Origin: Azophilus sp965221755
GTDB lineage: Bacteria > Pseudomonadota > Gammaproteobacteria > Pseudomonadales > Azotimanducaceae
Length of the DNA: 64,000 nucleotides
Reading direction: 5' to 3'
Assembly (NCBI GenBank): GCA_965221755.1
Contig: OZ244921.1
Coordinates: 1,426,001 to 1,490,000 of the forward strand
Notes under the pieces: generated by a model
Database searches by the model: none
What the model was told of the DNA's origin: nothing
The model's input: the letters and a program-made list of their open reading frames with translations, nothing else
Shown here: in pieces, positions 17,415 through 25,873 of the stretch
How the letters are laid out: the number at the start of each line of letters is the position of its first letter
Position numbering within the stretch: position 1 is the stretch's first letter
Program-made: the position numbers and the translations under genes

Positions 17415-18890
17415 CTACCCTATTTCCCTCAAGTCATAGGTCTCGCGATCAAGCAGGTCGATGATAGTGGATGCCTCTCCGGGTTTGTACCCCAGAATCG
17501 CGCTCTTTCGAGCACGCCCAATCCCCATCGCTACCAAGCGCCTAAAGGACTCGAGCTCCCCGTCACCTTTCTCCTCTCCGTGGGGCGTGACCTCCTTATT
17601 TAGACCCGGCATCAGGACATGGTCGAATTCCAGACCTTTTGCCGAGTGAATCGTTGACAAGGCGATTTGCTCCGGACCCGTCGGCCAATCGCGAGTGCGC
17701 GTAAGCTCGCAAAATCCCAGTCCTCTTTGCCGTAAAACAGACTTTAGGTAATCAAACCAACCTCTGCCACGAGGCTGCAGGAAAGCCACCGATTCGTCTG
17801 CTGCGAGCGGCTCCTTTAGCGCGTCAAGCATGAATTTGATTTGTGCGTCATATTGTCCCGCAACCAATGTTGGCCGCTGCCCTTCCTTGGTGCAAGCATT
17901 TGGGTTTGGCGCTACGCCGTCCTCGCCCGGCGACATACCTCGGAGCAGAGAAGCCGCCAAACGAGCTATAGCAGCGCCATTCCGGTAATTGCTTGCTAGC
18001 TGAAAGACCGTCTCGCTCCGCATCGAGATACCCAACTCGTTCCAATGGAACGCTTGCGGGTAGATTCTCTGCGCGGCATCCATGATGAAGGTTGTGGTGT
18101 GGTCGCAATCCAAGTGGGCCAAGACACCGCGCATCTGGTTTGCGGAGAAGTCTTGAGCTTCGTCCACCATCACTATGTCATAGCCTTGGCGCGGCAAGGC
18201 AGCGGCCTCAAGGGCAAGATCGTTCCAATCCTTGACTCCTCGACGAGCTTTGTCCTCCTCATATTTTGCAATGACCTCATTCAACAGTTTACGCCTTAGT
18301 TGACGATTAACTTGGGGCGCACGGCCACGCCCAGTACGCTCAACTTGCAGATAGTCGCTGCGCTGATCCTTGGTGAATCGGCCCAGAACGTAGTGAACCT
18401 CTTTGACGAAATAGTTGAGATCATTGCTGAATCCGTTGCTCTTCAAAAGCTCTCGAATTCGCTGGTCGTTTGAATCGTCAACTGCCGCACCACCGTACAA
18501 CCCCATGACCCAATTGGCGAAAGTGTCCACGGTTAGCTGTAATCCGGAACGCCCTTTTACCTGATCCTCCGCTAGGCTGAATACATAACCCCTGAGCGTG
18601 GCGTTAAACGTCAACACCAACACGCGAACGGGGTCGGATCGTCCCAAGCGCTCGTTGCGATTAAGGCGAGCGCTACATAGCTGACGCAACCGCATCAACG
18701 CGGTCGTGGTTTTGCCACTGCCTGCCGCTCCACGAATGAGGCGAAAGCCCGGCCTCACGTCGGTGAGTATGGGCAATTGCTCAGCGGACGGGTTGACTTT
18801 CCGCAAAATCTTCACGATGGTCAGTCTATCCGAATGCGCCGTTACCTCACAGATGGTAGCCGCTGATGCCGGAAATGGCCCGCACATCAA
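17415..18890 (-). CDS. UvrD/Rep-like SF1 DNA helicase
   Basis: A 491-residue superfamily 1A helicase with all key motifs: Walker A GAAGSGKTT (54-62), Ia TFNATLRGYV (94-103), DEAQD (243-247), LASNYRNG (298-305), V STIHSAKGLEF (412-422) and VI VAMGIGRARKSAIL (453-466). It lacks the long 1B/2B insertions of UvrD, so it is a compact form. It is the first gene of the island operon and probably exposes or senses single-stranded DNA for the DarT-like enzyme downstream. The first in-frame ATG is at 18890, but GTG 18815 (VKILRKVNPS) fits the family N-terminus better. The DNA is clearly AT-richer than the flanking genes. Confidence 0.86.
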   Translation of the reverse strand: MMCGPFPASAATICEVTAHSDRLTIVKILRKVNPSAEQLPILTDVRPGFRLIRGAAGSGKTTTALMRLRQLCSARLNRNERLGRSDPVRVLVLTFNATLRGYVFSLAEDQVKGRSGLQLTVDTFANWVMGLYGGAAVDDSNDQRIRELLKSNGFSNDLNYFVKEVHYVLGRFTKDQRSDYLQVERTGRGRAPQVNRQLRRKLLNEVIAKYEEDKARRGVKDWNDLALEAAALPRQGYDIVMVDEAQDFSANQMRGVLAHLDCDHTTTFIMDAAQRIYPQAFHWNELGISMRSETVFQLASNYRNGAAIARLAASLLRGMSPGEDGVAPNPNACTKEGQRPTLVAGQYDAQIKFMLDALKEPLAADESVAFLQPRGRGWFDYLKSVLRQRGLGFCELTRTRDWPTGPEQIALSTIHSAKGLEFDHVLMPGLNKEVTPHGEEKGDGELESFRRLVAMGIGRARKSAILGYKPGEASTIIDLLDRETYDLREIG

Positions 18891-18898
18891 AGACGCTT

Positions 18899-18926
18899 CT
18901 GCTCAAGGAGCTGACCGAGGTTCTCA
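18899..18926 (+). repeat. Right direct repeat: copy of the oxyR 3' end
   Basis: CTGCTCAAGGAGCTGACCGA and GGTTCTCA match 14741-14768 with one mismatch. Read on, the frame gives LLLKELTEVLTRRLTGT and a TAG at 18947, a plausible original OxyR C-terminus. This remnant marks the right edge of the inserted island. Confidence 0.7.
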
Positions 18927-18945
18927 CCCGGCGGTTGACAGGGAC

Positions 18946-19527
18946 CTAGTTTAAATCGTTGAGCAGCGAGCCGCGAATCGCGCCGCGCACTTCCGCTGCG
19001 CTGGTCATGGCGGGATGGCTGATGCCGAAGCGCAGGCGCGCATCCTGGCGCAGGGCGTCCACTTGGGCGGCACTGAGTTCGAAGCGCAGGAAGTGAACGG
19101 CGGCGGTCTTGTCCTCGTTGGAGCGATCGAGATCCTCATTGGCGATGGCGAAAACACGGTCCCCGTCGCCCACTTGGGCCCAGACCTGCCGCTCGATGTC
19201 CTTGAGCCGCTCCAGCGCCCGGCGCCGTTGCGCAACGTCCGGGTACTCGATCATGAAGGTCGCCTTCCAGTTGCTGCCATCCGGAATCAGGGGGTTGTAG
19301 GCCTCGATTTCCGCCTCGATTTCCGCCGGCTCGAAAATGCGCTCCACCCGCAGCATTTCCTGCACTTGGTACTTCATGGTGAGGAAGTCCTCGAAGCAGA
19401 GCGTGGCATGGGCGTTCAGGGGCACCCGGCGATGGCGCTTGTGCGCAATGACCTGCTGGCGGAACGCGGGACGTTGCGCGGCGTAGGCTTCAAGGCCCCA
19501 TAGCTTGGAGCGTTCAAGTTTGTCCAT
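18946..19527 (-). CDS. DUF3501 family protein
   Basis: A 193-residue DUF3501 protein (MDKLERSKLWGLEAYA start). It contains HAT-LCFEDFLTMKYQVQEMLR, PDGSNWKATFMIEYPD and FAIANEDLDRSNEDKTAAVHFLRFEL. The function is not established. It is regularly found after a rubrerythrin and a heterodisulfide-reductase-like Fe-S protein, as here. Its start lies 8 bases after the stop of the Fe-S gene. Its stop overlaps the end of the oxyR remnant on the other strand. Confidence 0.82.
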   Translation of the reverse strand: MDKLERSKLWGLEAYAAQRPAFRQQVIAHKRHRRVPLNAHATLCFEDFLTMKYQVQEMLRVERIFEPAEIEAEIEAYNPLIPDGSNWKATFMIEYPDVAQRRRALERLKDIERQVWAQVGDGDRVFAIANEDLDRSNEDKTAAVHFLRFELSAAQVDALRQDARLRFGISHPAMTSAAEVRGAIRGSLLNDLN

Positions 19528-19535
19528 CTTTGCTC

Positions 19536-20870
19536 TCAGATGCCGTAGGCGAACCGGGCCATGGAGATGGGATGCTCGGCGGCGTCCGCGTCCCGGTCGA
19601 GGGCGTGGCCGATCAGGCGCCCGGCCATGGGGCAGTCGGAGCCGAATCGGTCCGGCTTGGCCTGCTTGACTCGGTTGACCACCGGCCGGACGATTTTCAT
19701 CGCCTTGGCGTAGGTCTCCGCCTTGGCGGCGTAGGTGCCGTCGTGGCCGGAGCACCGTTCGATGGCGGTGACCTGGGTGCCGTCGATGAGGTTCAGGAAC
19801 TCGCGCGTCTTCAGGCCGATGTTCTGCACCCGTTGGTGGCAGGCCACCTGGTAGGCCACCTTGCCGAGCGACTGCTTGAAGTCGGTGCTGAGCAGCCCGG
19901 CGCGATGGCGGAGCATCAGGTACTCGAACGGATCGAAGAACGCCTGCCGCACCCGTTGCGCGTCCGCATCTTCGGGGAACATCAGCGGAATCTCCTGCTT
20001 GTACATCAGCACGCAGGAGGGGATGACGGCCATCAGGTCGTATCCTTCGTCGATGGCGCTGAGGAAAATCGGCAGATTGGCTTCCTTGGCCGCCGCCACC
20101 CGCTCCAAGTCGCCGAGTTCCAGCTTCGGCATGCCGCAGCAGCGGGCGTCGCCCAGGATCTTGACCGGGACGCCGTTGTGGTTCAGCACGGCGATGAGGT
20201 CTTCCACGATCTCGGGGCAGTTGTGCTCGCCGTAGCAGGTGGCGTAGATGGCCACCTTGCCCGTCGTGCGGTCCGAGGGCTCCGCCGCCAAGCCGCCGCC
20301 GGCGATGCCTTGCACCCGCCGGCTGAGCGACTTGGCCGCAAACTTGGGCAGCGGCGCTTCGGCGTGCAGCCCGGTGAGGGCCTCGCCGGCCTTGCGCAGC
20401 TTCGGCGCCGTCGCGGCGGCGTTGGCCGCTTGCGCGACGCCGGGCGTTGACAGCACTTTGAACACCGGGTCGGTGCTGGTGATCAGGCGGTCGCGCCAGC
20501 GGGTCTGGCCGGACTTGAAGCGCTCCGCCTTGGCGCGCAGCATCAGGTGCGGGAAGTCCACCGCCCATTCGTGCGGCGGCAGGTAGGGGCACTTGGTTTG
20601 GGCGCAGAGGTCGCAGAGAAAGCACTGCTCCACCACCTTGGCGTAGTCCGCCTTGTCCACGCCGTCCACTTCCAGCGTATCGGACTCATCGACCAGATCG
20701 AACAGGGTCGGGAAGGCGTCGCACAAGCTCACGCAGCGGCGGCAGCCGTGGCAGATGTCGAACACCCGCTCCAGTTCGGCGTTCAGGTCCGCTTTGTCGA
20801 GGAAGGCGTCGGACCGCCAATCGATCGGGCGGCGCTGCGGCGCTTCAAGGCTGCCTTCGCGAACGGCCAT
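19536..20870 (-). CDS. Heterodisulfide reductase-related Fe-S oxidoreductase
   Basis: A 444-residue protein. The N-terminal half has two 4Fe-4S ferredoxin motifs (CHGCRRCVSLC and CFLCDLCAQTKCP). The C-terminal half has cysteine-rich CCG domains (ATCYGEHNC, DARCCGMPKLE, ACHQRVQN, RCSGHDG). This is the GlpC/HdrB-like module that passes electrons between a soluble donor and a thiol or quinone. Its place between rubrerythrin and DUF3501 suggests it feeds electrons to rubrerythrin for peroxide reduction. The start is placed at ATG 20870 (MAVREGS); the frame stays open to 20954 but the extra residues are low-complexity. Confidence 0.85.
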   Translation of the reverse strand: MAVREGSLEAPQRRPIDWRSDAFLDKADLNAELERVFDICHGCRRCVSLCDAFPTLFDLVDESDTLEVDGVDKADYAKVVEQCFLCDLCAQTKCPYLPPHEWAVDFPHLMLRAKAERFKSGQTRWRDRLITSTDPVFKVLSTPGVAQAANAAATAPKLRKAGEALTGLHAEAPLPKFAAKSLSRRVQGIAGGGLAAEPSDRTTGKVAIYATCYGEHNCPEIVEDLIAVLNHNGVPVKILGDARCCGMPKLELGDLERVAAAKEANLPIFLSAIDEGYDLMAVIPSCVLMYKQEIPLMFPEDADAQRVRQAFFDPFEYLMLRHRAGLLSTDFKQSLGKVAYQVACHQRVQNIGLKTREFLNLIDGTQVTAIERCSGHDGTYAAKAETYAKAMKIVRPVVNRVKQAKPDRFGSDCPMAGRLIGHALDRDADAAEHPISMARFAYGI

Positions 20871-20966
20871 GGTCGATGCTCTTGTTGGTTGTGGTGACGC
20901 TTTGCGCCTTGGCGGCATCGCCCCGGGACGCTGCGGCGCCCCGGGGCGCGGCAAGACCGTGGCCAG

Positions 20967-21383
20967 CTAGGCCATCGCGTCCAAGGCTTTTTGGAAGCGA
21001 TTGGCGTGGGAGCGTTCGGCTTTCGCCAAGGTCTCGAACCAATCGGAGATTTCCTCGAAGCCCTCGTCCCGGGCGGTCTTCGCCATGCCGGGATACATGT
21101 CAGTGTATTCGTGGGTCTCGCCCGCGATGGCCGCCTTGAGGTTGTCGCTGGTGGTGCCGATGGGCAGTCCGGTGGCCGGATCGCCGACCGCCTCCATGTA
21201 CTCCAGGTGGCCGTGGGCGTGGCCGGTCTCGCCCTCCGCCGTGGAGCGGAACACCGCGGCGACATCGTTCTCGCCTTCCACATCCGCTTTGGCGGCGAAA
21301 TACAGGTAACGCCGGTTGGCTTGGGACTCGCCGGCGAAGGCGTCCTTGAGGTTTTGCAGGGTTTGGCTGTCGTTCAGGTCCAT
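20967..21383 (-). CDS. Rubrerythrin-family peroxide reductase
   Basis: A 138-residue ferritin-like diiron protein. Helix motifs are AFAGESQANRRYLYFA, EGETGHAHGHLEYM, AIAGETHEYTDMYP and LAKAERSHANRF, giving the E..ExxH ligands. It lacks the C-terminal rubredoxin domain of classical rubrerythrin (length ~190), so it is the short sulerythrin-like type and needs an outside electron donor, plausibly the adjacent Fe-S protein. ATG 21383 is chosen because of a strong AAGGAGA ten bases upstream. It detoxifies hydrogen peroxide in the cytoplasm; OxyR nearby and a Fur-like box upstream fit that role. Confidence 0.88.
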   Translation of the reverse strand: MDLNDSQTLQNLKDAFAGESQANRRYLYFAAKADVEGENDVAAVFRSTAEGETGHAHGHLEYMEAVGDPATGLPIGTTSDNLKAAIAGETHEYTDMYPGMAKTARDEGFEEISDWFETLAKAERSHANRFQKALDAMA

Positions 21384-21539
21384 GGGATTGCGTCTCCTTA
21401 GAAGTGGTTTTGGCAAGCGTCCGCCAGTTGTTGCGGAGCTAGGTTACACGCGATGGCTTGGGCGTTGCCATTTGAAAGTTTGAATCAACCCCATAGCCGC
21501 TGTCTATCAAGAATGCGGAAGTTGCAAGCTTTTCTATAT

Positions 21540-21552
21540 GATAATCATTATC
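21540..21552. promoter_or_regulatory. Fur-box-like palindrome
   Basis: GATAATCATTATC matches the right two thirds of the E. coli Fur consensus and is a near-perfect palindrome. It sits in the divergent space between the rubrerythrin gene (157 bp away) and the MATE transporter gene (158 bp away). Iron control of either gene is a reasonable inference. Confidence 0.5.
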
Positions 21553-21606
21553 GTTTGAACAAGGGGGCCGACGCGCCGGACGGCAACCGGATGCGTACCG
21601 GCGTGC

Positions 21607-21641
21607 GGCTTCAGAACCCATCGGAACCTGACCCACGCAAC
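21607..21641 (+). repeat. Dispersed box, copy B
   Basis: It begins GGCTTCAGAACCCATCGG and continues AACCTGACCCACGCAAC. It matches the composite repeat box and lies between the Fur-like site and the MATE start codon. Confidence 0.6.
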
Positions 21642-21709
21642 GACGGCGGCGTTTCGGCGTTGGCCATCCGGGCTACAATGGCTGCCTTCCCCCGACGTGG
21701 CCGGTTGCC

Positions 21710-23068
21710 GTGGTTCGACAGGAGTTGAGTCAGCTTGTGCGGCTGGCATTGCCGATGATTTTGGCCCAGCTCTCGCAGATGGGCATGGGGGTGGCGGATA
21801 CGGTCATGGCCGGGCGGCTGAGCGCCGCCGACCTGGCCGGGGTTGCCTTGGGCGGCAACCTGTATTGGCCGGTGATGCTGTTCATCACCGGGGTCATCAT
21901 GTCGATTACGCCATCGGTTTCCCAGTTGCATGGCCGGGGCCAAGGCGAACGAGCCGGTGAGGTGGTGCGTCAAGCCCTCTGGATGGCGCTGGTCGGCGGT
22001 GCCGCGCTCATCGTGCTGCTGCGCAACGCGGAGCCGATTCTGCGCGGCATCGAGGTTGACCCGCTCGCCATCCCCATCGCCGGCGCCTACCTCAGGGCCC
22101 TGTCTTGGGGCGTGCTGCCGATGCTCGGCTTCTTCGCCATGCGCTATCTCTGCGATTCGATGTCCTGGACCCTGCCGGCCATGGTGGTGGCGTTGTCCGG
22201 GCTGGCGCTGAAGCTGCCGCTCAACGCCCTGTTCATCTATGGCGGCTTTGGCTTGCCGGGCCTCGGCGGCGCCGGCTGCGGCTACGCCAGCGCCATCGTG
22301 ATGACCAGCCAGATGTTGGCCATGGCGGGCATCGTCGCCTTCTCGCGCATGCGCAGCGCCGGGCTGTTCGCCCGCTTCAGCTGGCCGGACTTCCGCGAAA
22401 TCGGGCGCCTTTTTCGGCTCGGCGCCCCGATCGGCGCCTCCCACTTTCTTGAGATCAGCATGTTCTCGGCGGTCACGCTGCTGATCGGCCGCCTTGGCGT
22501 GGATGCGGTGGCGGCCCATCAAATCGCCGGCAATGTCGCTGGCCTCACCTTCATGGTGCCGTTGGCCCTAGGCATGGCGGCGTCCGTGCGGGTAGGCTTC
22601 AACGTCGGCCGCGAGGATTGGCCGGCGGCCCGCCGCAGCGGCAACGTCGCGCTGGGCGTCAGCATCGGCTTCGGCGCGGCGGCGGCGGTGGCCATCTACC
22701 TCTGCCGGGATCTCGTGCCGAGCTGGTACACCAAGGATCCAGCCGTGTTCGCCTTGGGCGCCAATCTCATGCTGTTCGTGGTGGCGATTCAGGTCGTGGA
22801 CGGCGCCCAAGGCACGGCCATGGGCGCGCTGCGCGGCTACAAGGACACCCGCATGCCGATGCTGTTCGCCGGCTTCGCCTATTGGGGCGTGGGGCTGCCG
22901 CTGGCGGCTCTGCTGGGGTTTGGGTTGATCGGCGCGCCTGCTTTGGGGGTCTATGGCTTCTGGACCGGCACGATCATGAGCCTCACCGTGGCGGCAGCGG
23001 CGCTCATCACCCGCCTGCAGTGGCTGTCGCGCCGGCCGCGCCGGATTCGCCAACTGGCAGGGCGCTAG
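21710..23068 (+). CDS. norM: MATE-family multidrug efflux transporter
   Basis: A 452-residue inner-membrane protein with about twelve hydrophobic segments. The two MatE repeats begin at ALPMILAQLSQMGMGVADTVMAGRLS (written in part: residues 12-37) and LGAPIGASHFLEISMF. The VDAVAAHQIAGN and GALRGYKDTR signatures match NorM. It exports cationic compounds in exchange for sodium or protons. The start is GTG 21710; no better ATG exists before the first helix. The next gene begins 5 bases after its stop, so both are probably cotranscribed. Confidence 0.88.
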   Translation: MVRQELSQLVRLALPMILAQLSQMGMGVADTVMAGRLSAADLAGVALGGNLYWPVMLFITGVIMSITPSVSQLHGRGQGERAGEVVRQALWMALVGGAALIVLLRNAEPILRGIEVDPLAIPIAGAYLRALSWGVLPMLGFFAMRYLCDSMSWTLPAMVVALSGLALKLPLNALFIYGGFGLPGLGGAGCGYASAIVMTSQMLAMAGIVAFSRMRSAGLFARFSWPDFREIGRLFRLGAPIGASHFLEISMFSAVTLLIGRLGVDAVAAHQIAGNVAGLTFMVPLALGMAASVRVGFNVGREDWPAARRSGNVALGVSIGFGAAAAVAIYLCRDLVPSWYTKDPAVFALGANLMLFVVAIQVVDGAQGTAMGALRGYKDTRMPMLFAGFAYWGVGLPLAALLGFGLIGAPALGVYGFWTGTIMSLTVAAAALITRLQWLSRRPRRIRQLAGR

Positions 23069-23072
23069 GCCC

Positions 23073-23957
23073 ATGCTCTGGGTATGGCTGACCTTGGGCG
23101 CGGCCTTCATGCAGAACCTGCGCTCGCTGCTGCAGCGGCAGCTCGCCGCCCCCGAAGCGGGCCAACTGACCGTTCTCGGCGCCACCTATGTCCGCTTCCT
23201 CTACGCCGTCCCCTTCGCTTGGCTGGGCGCTGCGCTGCTGTTTGCCGGCCAGCCGCTCCCCGCAGCCGGGCCGGCGTTCTGGCTCAGCAGCGCCTTTGGC
23301 GGCATTGCCCAGATTGGCGCCACGGCGGCCCTGCTGGGCTCCTTCCGGCGGCGCAGCTTCGCCGTCGGCACGGCGTTCTCCAAGACGGAGGCGATGCAGA
23401 CCGCCGCCTTCGGCTTCGCGCTGCTGGGCGATTCGCTGTCCTGGCTGGCCTTGGCGGGCATCTTGGTCAGCTTGCTTGGGGTGGTCGTCATGACGTTTCA
23501 AGCCGACCCCGGCAAAGGGGGGCGTTGGCAGGGCGGGGTCGGCGCGGGCCTGCTGGCAGGCGCTGGGTTCGCGGTGGCCGCGGTCTGCTATCGGGGGGCG
23601 GCGCTTAGCCTGCCGGAAGGCGCCTTCCTAGAGCGGGCGCTGGCGACCTTGGCGGTCGCCTTGACGGTGCAGACCGTAGCAATGGGCCTGCTTCTGCGGC
23701 TGCGCGAGCCAGGCACCCTGGCCGCCGTGCTGGCCGCTTGGCGTCCGGGGGCTGCGGTGGGCGCGGCGGGCGCCTTGGCCTCGGCTGGCTGGTTCTCCGC
23801 CATGACGCTGCAGAACGCAGCGCTGGTGCGGGCGCTTGGTCAGGTGGAGCTGATCTTCGCCTTTCTCACCAGCGTTTGGCTTTTTCGGGAGCGCGTTCGG
23901 CGGCGCGACGCCATCGGCGGGGGCCTGCTCCTGGCCGGCGTGGCGCTGCTGATTTGA
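23073..23957 (+). CDS. EamA/DMT-type transporter
   Basis: A 294-residue protein with ten predicted membrane helices in two EamA halves. The first ends near ALAGILVSLLGVVVMTF and the second contains LGQVELIFAFLTSVWLFRER, the usual EamA closing helix motif. Such proteins export metabolites or amino acids; the substrate is unknown. It starts 5 bases after the MATE gene. It ends 5 bases before the stop of the convergent idi gene. Confidence 0.85.
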   Translation: MLWVWLTLGAAFMQNLRSLLQRQLAAPEAGQLTVLGATYVRFLYAVPFAWLGAALLFAGQPLPAAGPAFWLSSAFGGIAQIGATAALLGSFRRRSFAVGTAFSKTEAMQTAAFGFALLGDSLSWLALAGILVSLLGVVVMTFQADPGKGGRWQGGVGAGLLAGAGFAVAAVCYRGAALSLPEGAFLERALATLAVALTVQTVAMGLLLRLREPGTLAAVLAAWRPGAAVGAAGALASAGWFSAMTLQNAALVRALGQVELIFAFLTSVWLFRERVRRRDAIGGGLLLAGVALLI

Positions 23958-23961
23958 GCGT

Positions 23962-24531
23962 TTAGGCGCCTTCGAGAACCCGCGGCCACTCCAAGCGCAG
24001 CCATGGGGTGAACTGCTTGGATCGCTCAGCCAGGCGCCGTGTGAGCTCGACGGGGGCCACCCAGGCCCAGTCCTCGATTTCCGTGACGTTGATCACGGGT
24101 TCGCCCGCGAATTGCGCTTGGAAGACGGAGCAGAGTTCGTGCTCGCTGCCCGCGGCCCCGAAGGCGGCATGGTACTCGAACTTGTAGATGTAGCGCAGAT
24201 CCCGCACTTCGGCTGGCGGCAGGCCAAGTTCCTGGTGGAGGCGGCGGCGCACGGCGGTTTCCATGGTCTCGCCGCGCCGGGGATGCGAGCAGCAGCTGTT
24301 GGACCAGTAGGACGGCCACAAGCGCTTGTCCGCGGCGCGCTTTTGGATCAGCACCTCGCCTTGGTCGTTGAACACGAAAGCCGAAAAGGCCCGGTGCAGG
24401 ACGCCTTTGCCGTCGTGGCACGATGACTTGTCGAGAAAGCCGACCAGGGTGTCCTCAGCGTCCACCAGTATCAGGTCTTCCGCGTCGGAGGATACGATCT
24501 CGGACTTGGTGGCGTGGGCTGAGCTGGCCAT
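23962..24531 (-). CDS. idi: Isopentenyl-diphosphate delta-isomerase, type 1
   Basis: A 189-residue Nudix-fold enzyme interconverting IPP and DMAPP. Motifs: HRAFSAFVFN, NSCCSHPRRGE (active-site cysteine), a modified Nudix box around METAVRRRLHQELGL, YKFEYHA and EHELCSVF with the catalytic glutamate. It completes the mevalonate route whose other enzymes lie at 57-61 kb. The start is ATG 24531 with GGAG five bases upstream; an in-frame ATG at 24594 lacks this support. Confidence 0.9.
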   Translation of the reverse strand: MASSAHATKSEIVSSDAEDLILVDAEDTLVGFLDKSSCHDGKGVLHRAFSAFVFNDQGEVLIQKRAADKRLWPSYWSNSCCSHPRRGETMETAVRRRLHQELGLPPAEVRDLRYIYKFEYHAAFGAAGSEHELCSVFQAQFAGEPVINVTEIEDWAWVAPVELTRRLAERSKQFTPWLRLEWPRVLEGA

Positions 24532-24596
24532 GGCGCTCCTCAAGCTGTCGTTCTGAATGTTGACGATTCTAACCTGAATTGATGGGAAGCACATGC

Positions 24597-24683
24597 GCGA
24601 CCTGACGGTCGCGGATGGAGTTTCGCTGGCGCGAAACTCCGCGCTCGTCGCTTAGATCAGATTCCGGTATGTTTCTGAGCCCT
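24597..24683 (-). repeat. Composite palindromic repeat, copy C (three modules)
   Basis: Read on the minus strand the order is a box (GGGCTCAGAAACATACCGG then AATCTGATC), a GGAGTTTCGC..GCGAAACTCC hairpin, then a CGCGACC..GGTCGCG hairpin. The last two have the same order and nearly the same bases as 53979-54033. A further hairpin (arms 24689-24697 and 24707-24715, CGAACCTTG/CAAGGTTCG) follows. The 417-base gap from 24532 to 24948 holds no gene besides these structures. Confidence 0.75.
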
Positions 24684-24948
24684 CAAAGCGAACCTTGACC
24701 CTTGGCCAAGGTTCGTTGGAGTTCCGCGGGGGCGGGACGCCCTTTTCGGAGAGTCCCGCTCCGCAGCGGGGGCATCCTCCCCTCGATTGGAGACCGCGCG
24801 CCCGTCCTGCGCCAAAGGGGGAATTGCCGCTGGCAGCTCAATGTCCTGGTTTTTCCTGGTTTTTCGTTTGCTTGCCCGCCGGGCCATGATACCGTGCCGG
24901 GCGGAAGGCCCCTGGCGGTGGCCTTGAGCGTTCCAAAAGGAGAAAACC

Positions 24949-25806
24949 ATGAAAATTGGCGTTGCCATGGCCTTCAACCACTTCACCTCACCCGCCTTCA
25001 TCGGCGAGGCCGCCCAAGCGGTCGAGGCGGCGGGCTTTGACTCCATCTGGCTGCCGGAACACGTCATCTTCTTCCCGGAGTACGAATCGCGCTACCCGTA
25101 CTCGGAAAACGGGCGCATCCCCGGTGAGCCGGAGGGCATACTGGACCCGTTTTCCGCCCTGACCTTCATCGCCGCCCACACCGAACGGGTGCGCTTGGGC
25201 ACCGGCATCTGCCTGGTGCCCCAGCGCAATCCGGTTTACACGGCGCGCCTGGTGGCGGACCTCGACTACCTCTCCGGCGGACGTTTGGACTTCGGCGTCG
25301 GCATCGGCTGGCTCAGGGAGGAGTTCGACAACCTGCAAATGGACTTCGCCACCCGCGCCAGCCGCACGGTGGAGTACATTGAAGTGATGCAGGCGCTCTG
25401 GAGCCCCGGATTGGCCTCTTATGCAGGCGAGACCTATCAACTGGCCTGCTGCCACTTCAACCCCAAGCCCGTGCAGTCGCCGCATCCGCCGATCTTCTTT
25501 GGCGGCGAGAGCGAACCGGCGCTCCGCCGCGTGGCAAGCCACGGCGACGGCTGGTACGGCTTCAACCTCAACCCGGAGGCGTTTGCGGAGCGGCTGGGCC
25601 GCTTGGACGCCCTGCTCGCCGAAGCGGGCCGCAGCCGGGCGGATGTGCAAGTCCATGTCGGCCCCAGCCGCGACTCGCTCAACGCCGCGGCCGTAGCCGA
25701 GTTCAAGGCCCAAGGCGCAGACCAATTGATCGCGCCGTTGGCGGCCGCCAGTCTGGACCGCCTCAAGCCGCGCATGGACCGGCTGCTGGCGGCTGTGGGC
25801 CGCTGA
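24949..25806 (+). CDS. LLM-class flavin/F420-dependent oxidoreductase
   Basis: A 285-residue luciferase-like TIM-barrel enzyme: MKIGVAMAF start, GFDSIWLPEHVIFF, RVRLGTGICLVPQRNP and LSGGRLDFGVGIGWLREEF. This is the TIGR03619-type pattern usually assigned as F420-dependent, although F420 use cannot be shown here. AAGGAG lies 8 bases before the ATG. The substrate is unknown. A second member of the superfamily is encoded convergently 67 bases beyond. Confidence 0.83.
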   Translation: MKIGVAMAFNHFTSPAFIGEAAQAVEAAGFDSIWLPEHVIFFPEYESRYPYSENGRIPGEPEGILDPFSALTFIAAHTERVRLGTGICLVPQRNPVYTARLVADLDYLSGGRLDFGVGIGWLREEFDNLQMDFATRASRTVEYIEVMQALWSPGLASYAGETYQLACCHFNPKPVQSPHPPIFFGGESEPALRRVASHGDGWYGFNLNPEAFAERLGRLDALLAEAGRSRADVQVHVGPSRDSLNAAAVAEFKAQGADQLIAPLAAASLDRLKPRMDRLLAAVGR

Positions 25807-25873
25807 GGCGCAGCCTGCCTGTCATTGGCGCTGTCCTGCAAACAAGCGTGATTGTTCGTGGCCGGACAGCGCG

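Noticed and set aside
19530..20450. Long plus-strand frame opposite the Fe-S protein gene
   Set aside because: It has no domain logic and mirrors the codon pattern of the strongly supported Fe-S gene; typical antisense shadow in GC-rich DNA.
20871..20954. N-terminal extension of the Fe-S protein
   Set aside because: Low-complexity Pro/Arg-rich residues not expected for this family; ATG 20870 is preferred.
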